Assembly: GCA_003477185.1 (NCBI GenBank)
Contig: DMTJ01000294.1
Span: forward strand, 1 to 13,969
Reading direction: 5' to 3'
Origin: Lentisphaeria bacterium
GTDB lineage: Bacteria; Verrucomicrobiota; Lentisphaeria; JABSQK01; UBA12247
Length of the DNA stretch: 13,969 nucleotides
Shown here: piece after piece, positions 1 to 6,809 of the stretch
Layout of the letters: every line of letters starts with the position of its first letter
Numbering within the stretch: the first letter of the stretch is position 1
Program-made: the position numbers and the translations under genes
Notes under the pieces: generated by a model
Seen by the model: the letters and a program-made list of their open reading frames with translations, nothing else
What the model was told of the DNA's origin: nothing
Databases searched by the model: none

Positions 1-791
1 CTGTTGCCGCTGTTGGGCGCGGTAAACAGGAACGGTTCCTGACCCTGCAGGAGGGCTACACCGGTTGCGGTCGAGGCAGTCACAATCAACGCTTCGTCGA
101 TCACGCCCTGGCCCTCGATTGAGGTCCCCGCAGCCAGATCAATCATGGTACAGATCTTTCCACCAGTAAACTGGGCCATGTCCGTGCGTTGCGGCTTGAA
201 CACTTCGATCATGAACATCGCCTGATCGCGTGCTGCATAATCGACCGTAATGGGCCAACTCACCTCGACATTGATGAAGAAGCTCATCGCCTCATCGGCG
301 TCGTCATTGTAGGCAGCGCCTGTCTTCCAAGCCAGCATTCCGGCACTGAAGTCCACCTTCTCGCCCGTCATTTGCTGCACACGGAATACGCCTGAGGTGT
401 GAAATTCAGGATCCCAGTCATCGTCTAGGTTCATGGCGCTGAAGCTGATCTTAGCAGCTGCACCAGGCAGCAGGTCGTCACTGCTCCAAATCATATCCGC
501 GGCAGACGCTGCGGCTACGCCAACTCCGCCGTCAAGCAGTGGTCCGTCATTCGGACCTGGCTTGCTGTCGGGGAACGCATTGATGAAGGCCCAGTCTGCC
601 CGCACTTCACTGCGCACATAGTGGAGGAACTGTTCAGCGGAATCTGCCGCATTTGATTGTGCCATTGCCTCGCTGTGCGCCTTCATGCCCACGGGCATCA
701 GGCCCATGATCACGACGATGCCTGCGACAACGACGATTAGCGCCAGCACGATTTCGGTCATGCTAAAGTAATTTCGTTTTAAGGAGTTCAT
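1..791 (-). CDS. Type IV pilin / pseudopilin-like protein, C-terminus outside the window
   Basis: The frame is open from an ATG at 789-791 down to the window edge (263 codons, no stop), so the C-terminus is missing. Near the N-terminus a short basic stretch (M-N-S-L-K-R-N-Y) is followed by F-S-M-T-E and about 20 hydrophobic residues. This is the class III signal peptide pattern: F9 is the likely first mature residue and E13 the conserved Glu5. The residue before the cleavage point is Tyr instead of the usual Gly. The rest is a soluble acidic domain; its V-E-V-S-W-P segment resembles strands of GspI-like or Verrucomicrobial pilin-like proteins. By family it should be an inner-membrane protein cleaved by a prepilin peptidase and assembled in a pilus or type II secretion pseudopilus; the exact subunit class is not clear. 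It starts 16 bases after the 46-residue peptide gene, behind a weak purine-rich GAGAGAG stretch, so the two are probably co-transcribed. Confidence 0.8.
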   Translation of the reverse strand, partial: MNSLKRNYFSMTEIVLALIVVVAGIVVIMGLMPVGMKAHSEAMAQSNAADSAEQFLHYVRSEVRADWAFINAFPDSKPGPNDGPLLDGGVGVAAASAADMIWSSDDLLPGAAAKISFSAMNLDDDWDPEFHTSGVFRVQQMTGEKVDFSAGMLAWKTGAAYNDDADEAMSFFINVEVSWPITVDYAARDQAMFMIEVFKPQRTDMAQFTGGKICTMIDLAAGTSIEGQGVIDEALIVTASTATGVALLQGQEPFLFTAPNSGN

Positions 792-807
792 GGTCTCTCT
801 CTTGGGG

Positions 808-948
808 TTACTTGTTGGTGGACTGATCGCGCTGCTTGCGCTCAGCCCCGAAAATCACGCCGCCAGATCCGCTGCCCTTGACATTTGCCTTGGGTAGCAG
901 GTCTTCGAGCCTGATCAGTTGCGGTTTCTGGTTGCTTGGCTTGTCCAT
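808..948 (-). CDS. Small 46-residue peptide with LEDLxPxxxVKG core, unknown function
   Basis: This short gene encodes 46 residues and ends in TAA. The start at 946-948 is preferred over an upstream in-frame ATG at 1018-1020 because GGAGAGG lies exactly 7 bases before it. The peptide is hydrophilic: a polar N-terminus, then the core L-I-R-L-E-D-L-L-P-K-A-N-V-K-G, a Gly/Ser run (G-S-G-S-G-G), V-I-F-G, and a basic tail. There is no signal peptide, membrane segment or cysteine. From memory, small bacterial peptides with a D-L-x-P-x-x-x-V-K-G-G core are recurrent and mostly unannotated, and the layout (conserved leader-like part, Gly-rich part, variable tail) resembles a modified-peptide precursor. 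That is inference. It sits 16 bases upstream of the pilin-like gene on the same strand. Confidence 0.6.
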   Translation of the reverse strand: MDKPSNQKPQLIRLEDLLPKANVKGSGSGGVIFGAERKQRDQSTNK

Positions 949-955
949 CTCTGGG

Positions 956-962
956 CCTCTCC
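956..962 (-). promoter_or_regulatory. Ribosome binding site of the 46-residue peptide
   Basis: On the minus strand this reads GGAGAGG, a near-consensus Shine-Dalgarno sequence 7 bases before the ATG at 946-948. It is the main reason for choosing the short form of the peptide over the 70-residue frame starting at 1020. Confidence 0.6.
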
Positions 963-1733
963 GGTTGGTTCTAAAAAACTGTGCACCAGTACCAAGCAGG
1001 TCGAATGCCAATGTCCGCAAGCCAGCTAAGCAGGCGAAGCGGCACGCACCCGAGCAGGGACAGACTCAACACAATGCACCGAGTGAACCACTATGAGCCA
1101 CACCGCAGCCTCGTTTCGAGCCATTCAGTTTTTAATGGCGGCGCTCGGAACGAGAGACCGCCACAGGCAGCCCCGCGAAGCGAAACAGTCCCTCTGCAAG
1201 GGTGTACGTCTAACGTTGGAAGGTCACAACTTTAGCGACCAAGGAGCGCACCGCTCCCTCGGACTGGGGGAAACAATCGGTCGAACGCTCAAACAAGGGG
1301 AGTAAAGCAGTTCGGGGCGGAACTTGTGGTCTGCCCGATGGCTGGGGAAACCCAAGACCTTGAGTGTGATGTAATCTGAGCTCATAGCGAGCGATTCAAA
1401 CAATGTCGTGCCGCGGGGAACCAGATGTTTATCGAGTTGGTAAACGATACCAGCCGACACAATGGTGGCAGCTATGTGGTCGGACCTGGCGGTGAGTTTC
1501 TGCTTCAGCGAGACGAGAAGCCGGATGTGGAGGTGATTGGCCTGCACATCGGCGGTGTGCGTGATCTGATGCGCAACGGCCAGAGGACGTGGATGAGTCC
1601 CAACCAGCTCCGGCCACAAGCTTACGTGCTTTAGCTTGGCGACATTCAGGATCGACAGGTTGATGGTCCGGTCTTGCGAACGGCGGCTTGCCGCGTAGGG
1701 TACGACATTCTTCAAACGCAATGTGCGGGACTG
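963..1733. other. Stretch without a confident gene
   Basis: Several medium open frames cross this stretch on both strands, including a minus-strand frame from 1829 to 1224 and plus-strand frames at 1093-1305 and 1425-1634. None shows a recognisable domain, a good ribosome binding site or a family-like composition. The minus-strand frame also runs into the well-supported start of queD. The promoters for the two divergent gene pairs must lie here, but I see no convincing -35/-10 pair. A preQ1 riboswitch before queD was looked for and not recognised. The stretch may contain decayed coding sequence. Confidence 0.5.
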
Positions 1734-2189
1734 ATGAACGGAACTACACAAATCACCAGAATTATCGAGTGGGACATGGGACACCGTGTGCCCAATCACA
1801 AGAGTAAGTGTCGAAATCCTCATGGCCATCGCTACCGGCTTGAGCTGACCGTGCGCGGGGCTGTGATTGCCACGCAGGGGGATAGTTCAGAAGGCATGGT
1901 GCATGACTTCGGCGACCTGAAAACTGCGCTCACCAAGCACATTCACGATGTGCTGGACCACGGGTTCATGCTGGCCGAGTCGGATACCACGATGCGAGCC
2001 TTCTACGAATCGTGCGATGAAGAGTTTCGGGTCGTTGTGGTGCCCTTCATTCCCACCGCAGAGAATATCGCCTGTTGGTGCTATGAGCAGCTCAATGGGG
2101 TCATTCCGCGGTCCTTGAAGATCGCGCGGCTTCGACTTTTCGAGACGCCAAATTCCTGGGCGGACTATCTTCCGGAAAATGCTGAATGA
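1734..2189 (+). CDS. queD: 6-carboxy-5,6,7,8-tetrahydropterin synthase (QueD / PTPS family)
   Basis: The 151-residue product matches the 6-pyruvoyl-tetrahydropterin synthase fold. QueD converts dihydroneopterin triphosphate to 6-carboxytetrahydropterin in the cytoplasm, an early step to preQ0 and queuosine. Visible zinc ligands are H17, H30 and H32 (the P-H-G-H motif), and the catalytic Cys is C26. Further family signatures are G-M-V-H-D-F (54-59), L-D-H (74-76), P-T-A-E-N (107-111) and a C-terminal E-T-P-N-S-W-A-D-Y. The length is slightly above the usual 120-140 residues. The ATG at 1734 is preferred over the frame's earlier start at 1674 because it follows a GCGGGA stretch and places the first beta strand directly at the N-terminus. 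Its TGA overlaps the ATG of the following pseudopilin gene. A eukaryote-like PTPS role in biopterin synthesis cannot be excluded from sequence alone, and no other queuosine genes are in view. Confidence 0.9.
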   Translation: MNGTTQITRIIEWDMGHRVPNHKSKCRNPHGHRYRLELTVRGAVIATQGDSSEGMVHDFGDLKTALTKHIHDVLDHGFMLAESDTTMRAFYESCDEEFRVVVVPFIPTAENIACWCYEQLNGVIPRSLKIARLRLFETPNSWADYLPENAE

Positions 2190-2935
2190 GCAGACGCAGG
2201 TTTAACCTTATTGAGCTGGTGATCGTGGTCACGGTGCTACTGTCAATCGGCTCCCTGTTTCTCCCGACGATCATCAAAGTGACTGCGCACGGTCAGATTG
2301 CCGCGTGTCAGGATAATCTTCGACAGCTCCATAAGGGTTTAAACCTGTATTCGAGAACCTACGAGGGCTTGCCCCCGTGGGAAGATGGCTGGGTCAATGC
2401 GGTTGCGGCCATGGATGGCCTGACAGTGGATCAAAGAGTGGCCCCGGCAGGCGCCTTCGCCTGCCCTTCACAGAACCTTGTATCCCATGACTCTAGCCAG
2501 GAAGCGGAGGCCTTTTGGCGGGGAAGCACCTATGGCATCAATCAGCACATTTCCAGCAAACTGACCAATGAATGGCAGGGGAAGTACGATCAGTTCTACC
2601 AAATGCAATACCAAGGTCTGCTCGACCCTTCCGCCACGGTCCTGTTGGCAGACGCTGCTGGCGGAAATTTTTTCCATGATTTCGCGTATGACACCACGGT
2701 CTCTGGCTTCAGCATGACCGGTGCTACGTTTGCCGATGCGCTCGGCACGCAACCAGCACTTGGCTTGCCCTACGCTCGACATATCGGCGACCAAGCGCTT
2801 TTCCTGTTCGTGAACGGAGCCGTCGAGACGCGCCAGAGCTGGCCCAACTACATGGGCGGAAAAGGCACCGGAGGCTATGACTTCTGGCATGGCGAGCATA
2901 AAAAACTGGAGCCTTCCACGCGAAAGGAAGAGTAG
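2186..2935 (+). CDS. Pseudopilin-like secreted protein with prepilin signal (PVC type)
   Basis: The protein (249 residues) begins with R-R-R-F-N-L-I-E followed by a hydrophobic helix to about residue 30. This is a prepilin signal with F6 as first mature residue, E10 as Glu5, and Arg rather than Gly before the cut. Behind the helix come C-Q-D-N-L-R-Q (41-47), F-A-C-P-S (91-95), T-Y-G-I-N (115-119), R-H (198-199) and F-V-N-G-A-V (208-213). These correspond to the C-x-N-L-R-Q, CPS, RH and 'DGHV'-like signatures of the large pseudopilin families of Lentisphaerota, Planctomycetota and Verrucomicrobiota. C41 and C93 may form a disulfide. Function within those families is largely unknown; a periplasmic, membrane-tethered or pseudopilus-associated role is expected. 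The start overlaps the queD stop (ATGA), implying translational coupling. The gene ends in TAG. Confidence 0.85.
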   Translation: MSRRRFNLIELVIVVTVLLSIGSLFLPTIIKVTAHGQIAACQDNLRQLHKGLNLYSRTYEGLPPWEDGWVNAVAAMDGLTVDQRVAPAGAFACPSQNLVSHDSSQEAEAFWRGSTYGINQHISSKLTNEWQGKYDQFYQMQYQGLLDPSATVLLADAAGGNFFHDFAYDTTVSGFSMTGATFADALGTQPALGLPYARHIGDQALFLFVNGAVETRQSWPNYMGGKGTGGYDFWHGEHKKLEPSTRKEE

Positions 2936-3031
2936 ATTGTGACCGGGCTCTTGCACCCTCAACCACTTCCGTTGCCCGCTGGCTTCGACGCACCCTAGAT
3001 GCAAGAGTTGTTCAATCCGTAGACCTTCTGA

Positions 3032-3973
3032 CCTCGCCCAATCGATGGCGTCCGCATCGTGGGTCGAGGACGCGACGAGCCTCAGGCAAGCTACCTGCTA
3101 CTGCATGACGATCTTCCGGACGTGGTCATCATGTCGGAACAGGAGCGCAATCTCTGGGGCCTCTGCACCGGTGAGAACTCGGTGGAAAGCATCTGCCAAC
3201 AGTATCTAATTCACCGCCGAACGTTGATCCTGCAGTGCCTCATTACAATGGTCAAGCGGCTGTGGGCTGCCGGCTTTTTGGCGTCTGATCCAGAAAATGC
3301 CGATGCCCCACACCCCCGGAAAAAGCGTACTAGCTTTGATATCCCAGGTTCCGATCTATTCGCCCGCGCACTGGCAGCTTTACCCTTGCCCCTACGTCGC
3401 CTTTAGGTACTGGGGTTGCTGGCAGTGATCACGTTCTGCAGCTTGATCCTCGCGGCGACAGCGCTGGATCAATACATCTTCCCTGCTCGCGGGAATGTCC
3501 CTGAGTACTACATGGACCAGATCGTCCTGATTGTGGTTCTGTTCATGATTATCGGCTTCGTTCGGGAGTGCTTTCGGTTACTCGCCAGGACCCCGATCTT
3601 TCGAGACTTGCATCCGGAGCGATTACGTGTCACCATCCCCTTCGTCGAGACCATGGTCTTGGAAGAGGACGAATAGGTGGTGCGAAAGGGCGATAACAGC
3701 AGAGATTTATACGTGATCAAAAATGGCTCCGTCCGCGTCGTGGCTGGCAGTGACGAGGAAGAAGAAACGATCTGCGAACTCGGCCCCTAGGATTATTTTG
3801 GCGAGATTTCGCTGCTTCTTGGTGTCCCGCGCACAGCTACAGTGCGCTACAACGAGGTGACGGAACTGCTGGTGATTCGGCGCAAAGCTGCGGACCGACT
3901 CCAATCAGGAAGCCAACTTTTCTCTGCGAACCTCAAAGAAATCGGGGAGAATTGCCGCAAGGTTCCCGACTGA
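3032..3973 (+). pseudogene. Interrupted PqqD-like / membrane / cyclic-nucleotide-binding protein (three in-frame TAG)
   Basis: One unshifted frame runs from after a TGA at 3029-3031 to a TGA at 3971-3973, broken only by TAG at 3404-3406, 3674-3676 and 3788-3790. First part: A-S-Y-L-L-L-H-D-D-L-P-D-V-V-I-M and L-W-G-L-C-T-G-E-N-S-V, ending A-A-G-F-L, like a PqqD / RRE winged helix. Next comes a linker with A-L-A-A-L-P-L-P-L-R-R-L and, across the first TAG, two membrane helices (about 3407-3460 and 3515-3560). Last part: a cNMP-binding domain starting T-P-I-F-R-D-L and, across the other TAGs, with Y-V-I-K-N-G, D-Y-F-G-E-I-S-L-L and the phosphate-binding cassette P-R-T-A-T-V. Bacterial proteins combining PqqD, an M50 site-2 protease and a cNMP domain are known; here no HExxH is found, so the protease core seems deleted or never present. 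There is no good start (only a GTG at 3059 without a ribosome binding site). A decayed gene is most likely; translation through UAG is the alternative. Confidence 0.75.
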
Positions 3974-4513
3974 GGCCGCCTTTCCTCCAGGCGTTGAGTT
4001 GCCGTGCATTTCTGCGGCCCAGAACTCAGACCGTTGTCCCAAGTAATTGTCCAACAGCCAACAAGGAATTTCCACTTGTCAAATGAAGAGCGTCGAGTAG
4101 GTATTCCATGTCTTGGACATTGTAAATTCCTTGTTGGATGTTGGACATTCACGACTCCGAAAAAGGACTGCTCGCAAATCAGTGTCTATTTCCTGGCAAA
4201 GGAACGGTCGGGTTTACGCAGGGACGTCTGAGCTCTGGCGGCCAAGCCTCAGCGATCTTGATCCGGGAACTGCGCCTGAGCGAGGATCATCCGCACGGCC
4301 CGGAAAATGGAAACGGTACCGATCGACCTCGCCCTCATCCTCCTACGCACCTCGTATCAGATTGGGTTGAGGAGAGAGTTCGACGCGGGAGGTTGACGGC
4401 GTGGCAACCTAGAATCGCCCACCTCTATCTTCCATCTGGCCCGCCGAGGAGTCGTGGACACGGCGACAACTGTCCCTTTCGAGGACGAAGACGAGGGAAA
4501 TCCCTGAGCCTGT
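3974..4513. other. Gene-free stretch between the pseudogene and mrdA
   Basis: No open frame here has a domain, a start signal or a plausible composition. The only clear structure is the inverted repeat at 4045-4149. The plus-strand frame from 4138 to 4665 runs antisense into the certain C-terminus of mrdA and is rich in Pro, Arg and Ser, as shadow frames are. A terminator for mrdA (minus strand) would be expected at about 4440-4513, but no hairpin with a T-run is visible. Confidence 0.6.
4045..4149. repeat. Long imperfect inverted repeat (about 35-base arms, 34-base loop)
   Basis: The left arm (4045-4080) and right arm (4115-4149) are near reverse complements. The perfect core CCAACAAGGAATTT at 4058-4071 pairs with AAATTCCTTGTTGG at 4124-4137, and the flanks pair with few mismatches and one single-base bulge. 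The right side also carries TTGGACATT twice (4113-4121 and 4141-4149). The loop is 34 bases. There is no T-run, so it is not a classical terminator. Arms rich in TTGG/CCAA steps around AAGGAATTTC look like a dispersed palindromic repeat of the kind found between genes in PVC-type genomes; this resemblance is from memory and is an inference. Confidence 0.8.
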
Positions 4514-6616
4514 TCAATCTGCCGCGAGCTCAGCTCTCTGAAGCTGCAGAAACTCCTCTAAAAACTTGCGCGCAATCGGTGCCGCCGTTCCCCCGCCAGA
4601 CTGCCCATCCTCTACCAGCACCGTCACCGCGTAGCGCGGCCGGTCGTACGGCGCAAAGCAGGTAAACCACGTATTCTTACGTCGCGCATCCCGAGGCCCG
4701 ATCTCAGCCGTACCGGTCTTCCCAGCGATCTGCACAATCTCCGATCGCGCGCTGGGCGCTGTCGCGGCCGCTCCCACAACCACACTCCTCATCGCCTCGC
4801 GAATCAGGGCAAAATGTTCGGGTGCCGCATCGATCTTGCCGGTGAACTGTCGCGGCCAAATCTCAATCGGTCCCTTGTCATCCCTGAGCGCCTCGACCAG
4901 CCGGGGTTTGAGAACGTGGCCACCGTTAGCAATAGCCGCTGTGACCACGGTGGCCTGCAGAGGGCTGATATTAATAAAGCCCTGCCCCATCGAGACCAGC
5001 GCCGTATCAAAGGCGCGCCAGTTGCGATCAAGCTGGCGTTTCAACGCCGTGCGCGACGGCCGGCGCCCCCGCGACCAGCGGCGCGAGACCTCAAGGCCAG
5101 GGAGCTCTCCGATATTCGCTTCCCGCATCGTTGCCTCGAGCCGGTCTACCCCTAATTTCAGACCGGTTTCGATAAAGAACGGGTTACACGAGCGTTCGAG
5201 TGCCTGACTCACCGTCAATGATCCATGCCCGCTCTTCACCGCACAGCTGATCCTGCTGCCATCCCCAAACGCATAGTACCCTGGACAAGGAAACTCCGTC
5301 GCGGGGTCGATGACTCCATGATCGAGAGCGCAGAGCGCCACCAGCGGCTTCACGATCGAGCCTGGAGCGTAATCCGCATGCACGGCCCGGTTGCGTAGCG
5401 GCGTGCCTGGTGCGGCCAATATCTCGCCATACCCTGATTCCCTCTGCAGCCCCATCAGGTCAAAACCAGGCGCGGAGACACATGCGAGCACCGCTCCCGA
5501 ATCGACATCCATCGCCACCAAAGCGCCACGAAGCCCAGACAACTGCGACTGCGCAATGCGCTGCGCGCGGCTGTCGATCGTCAGATGCAAATCTGCGCCC
5601 CGCTGGGCTGGATCCTTGCCCACAGATTCGTAGAAGAAGCCCGTACTATCTACCTTCACAAACTCCATCCCGCCCTGACCGCCAAGCTGATCATCGAACG
5701 CCGCTTCCAGGCCCGCTCGGCCATGCAACTCCGGCAGCCAGTAATTAAATTCATTTCGCTCGCTCTCGGTGGCGGGGTCTCGTCGCCCGACCCATCCCAG
5801 CAGATGACTCGCAAGATCTCGCTCTGGATACACGCGCCCCAGCCCAGTATTCAAGTCCAGCCCAGCGATCCCCGGCATCTGCTCTTGGAGCACAGCCAGC
5901 TCATGGTCCACCAAATTGCGAAAAATCGGCAACCGCAGCGCGGGCCGTACCCGCATGTGCCTCGTTATCTCACGAATTCCCACAGTCGGGACTCGTTCAA
6001 TCAGACTGCCTATATCCTGCACCGTCGCGTATATGTAGTCTGCTGTCGCCTGCCTCGCGCCTTTGCCCGGCACGCGACATTCAGTCAGTGAACACACCAG
6101 TGTGACAGCTCCCAGCTGGCGCGCAATGCGAAACCCGTCCGGCAGCCCAGATTGCCGCAATCGCGCCACATTTTCCGGAGAAAGCGTACGATAAAACGTC
6201 AGTTCGCCGCTAGAGCGCGTCCCGATCGCGGCCAGTAGTTGCGTGTCGGTCACCGCCACCGCTCGGCCCACTGTCCGCTCAAGCTGTGACCGCACCTCAC
6301 GCAGATGATCCCTCGTGGCTCGGTAGGAACTGACTGGGCGCTGCCGCATCTCGTGCACGTGCAGGTACGCATCATGGCTAGGCTCGTTATCAGCGAGCAG
6401 TGCGCCATCAGCGGCGAAGATTCTGCCACGCACCGGCGCCAGCCGAATTCGCCGGAAGGTCTGCTTCGAAATCTGCGCCTTGTAGGTAGCAGTTTGCGTC
6501 ACCTGGATCGACCATAGCCGCCCGGCGAGCATCAAAGGCACCAGCGAAAATACACCTGCCAAAAGCAGCAGGCGCCACGTGCACGCGCGCCTCAGCCGAT
6601 CTACATCAGTCTCCAT
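4514..6616 (-). CDS. mrdA: Penicillin-binding protein 2 (peptidoglycan DD-transpeptidase, cell elongation)
   Basis: This class B penicillin-binding protein has 700 residues, somewhat longer than the usual 600-650. One membrane helix (about 13-33) is followed by P-V-R-G-R-I-F (61-67), the N-terminal non-catalytic pedestal, and a transpeptidase domain. The domain holds S420-I-V-K423 (acylated Ser and Lys), S476-C-N478 and K633-T-G635, the three active-site motifs, so the enzyme should be active. It crosslinks peptidoglycan on the outer face of the inner membrane during lateral growth, normally with the SEDS polymerase RodA. Neither RodA nor MreBCD is in this window. The extra length lies in the pedestal, around residues 170-235. 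The ATG at 6614-6616 follows GGAGG with only 3 bases between, a short but workable spacing. The gene stands alone on the minus strand, divergent from the FHA-ftsH cluster, and ends in TGA. A PBP3 (FtsI) identity is less likely given the pedestal and the SxxK context. Confidence 0.88.
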   Translation of the reverse strand: METDVDRLRRACTWRLLLLAGVFSLVPLMLAGRLWSIQVTQTATYKAQISKQTFRRIRLAPVRGRIFAADGALLADNEPSHDAYLHVHEMRQRPVSSYRATRDHLREVRSQLERTVGRAVAVTDTQLLAAIGTRSSGELTFYRTLSPENVARLRQSGLPDGFRIARQLGAVTLVCSLTECRVPGKGARQATADYIYATVQDIGSLIERVPTVGIREITRHMRVRPALRLPIFRNLVDHELAVLQEQMPGIAGLDLNTGLGRVYPERDLASHLLGWVGRRDPATESERNEFNYWLPELHGRAGLEAAFDDQLGGQGGMEFVKVDSTGFFYESVGKDPAQRGADLHLTIDSRAQRIAQSQLSGLRGALVAMDVDSGAVLACVSAPGFDLMGLQRESGYGEILAAPGTPLRNRAVHADYAPGSIVKPLVALCALDHGVIDPATEFPCPGYYAFGDGSRISCAVKSGHGSLTVSQALERSCNPFFIETGLKLGVDRLEATMREANIGELPGLEVSRRWSRGRRPSRTALKRQLDRNWRAFDTALVSMGQGFINISPLQATVVTAAIANGGHVLKPRLVEALRDDKGPIEIWPRQFTGKIDAAPEHFALIREAMRSVVVGAAATAPSARSEIVQIAGKTGTAEIGPRDARRKNTWFTCFAPYDRPRYAVTVLVEDGQSGGGTAAPIARKFLEEFLQLQRAELAAD

Positions 6617-6707
6617 CTGCCTCCGATACTCGCCTCTAATCCTCGCTTCTCCTGCCTAGTACCCTACTCCATCTACGCACACGTGGCACGGTAGAGCGGA
6701 ACCAATC

Positions 6708-6735
6708 TTGACGATAAGGTGTCTGATCGTATAGT
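6708..6735 (+). promoter_or_regulatory. Sigma70-like promoter for the FHA-ftsH cluster
   Basis: TTGACG at 6708-6713 and TATAGT at 6730-6735 are separated by 16 bases, close to the consensus TTGACA-17-TATAAT. Transcription would start near 6742, giving a leader of about 68 bases before the FHA gene at 6810. The pair was found by eye in the divergent gap and is a prediction. Confidence 0.5.
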
Positions 6736-6809
6736 AGCCGTTTGTCAATTCGATGCGTGTATGCGCGCAACCATGCACGCGATGCATTTAGATAACCACG
6801 CAGGATCTT

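Noticed and set aside
1093..1305. 70-residue plus-strand frame
   Set aside because: Charged, mixed composition, no start signal, no motif; probably chance.
1425..1634. 69-residue plus-strand frame starting M-F-I-E-L-V
   Set aside because: No ribosome binding site and no family resemblance; it is opposite the minus-strand frame and equally unsupported.
1620..1733. preQ1 riboswitch before queD
   Set aside because: Only a small GCGG-CTTG-CCGC hairpin was seen; no preQ1 aptamer pattern could be recognised, and it is not near an anti-Shine-Dalgarno arrangement.
1224..1829. 201-residue open frame on the minus strand
   Set aside because: It overlaps the certain start of queD in antisense, has no ribosome binding site or recognisable domain, and its composition reads like a shadow or decayed sequence.
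3032..3973. Genome-wide UAG reassignment as explanation for the in-frame TAGs
   Set aside because: TAG correctly terminates ftsH, the FHA gene, the pseudopilin and the beta-helix gene, each at the expected family end or followed closely by the next gene.
4138..4665. 175-residue plus-strand frame running into mrdA
   Set aside because: It begins within the inverted repeat and is antisense to the mrdA C-terminus; Pro/Arg/Ser-rich shadow composition.
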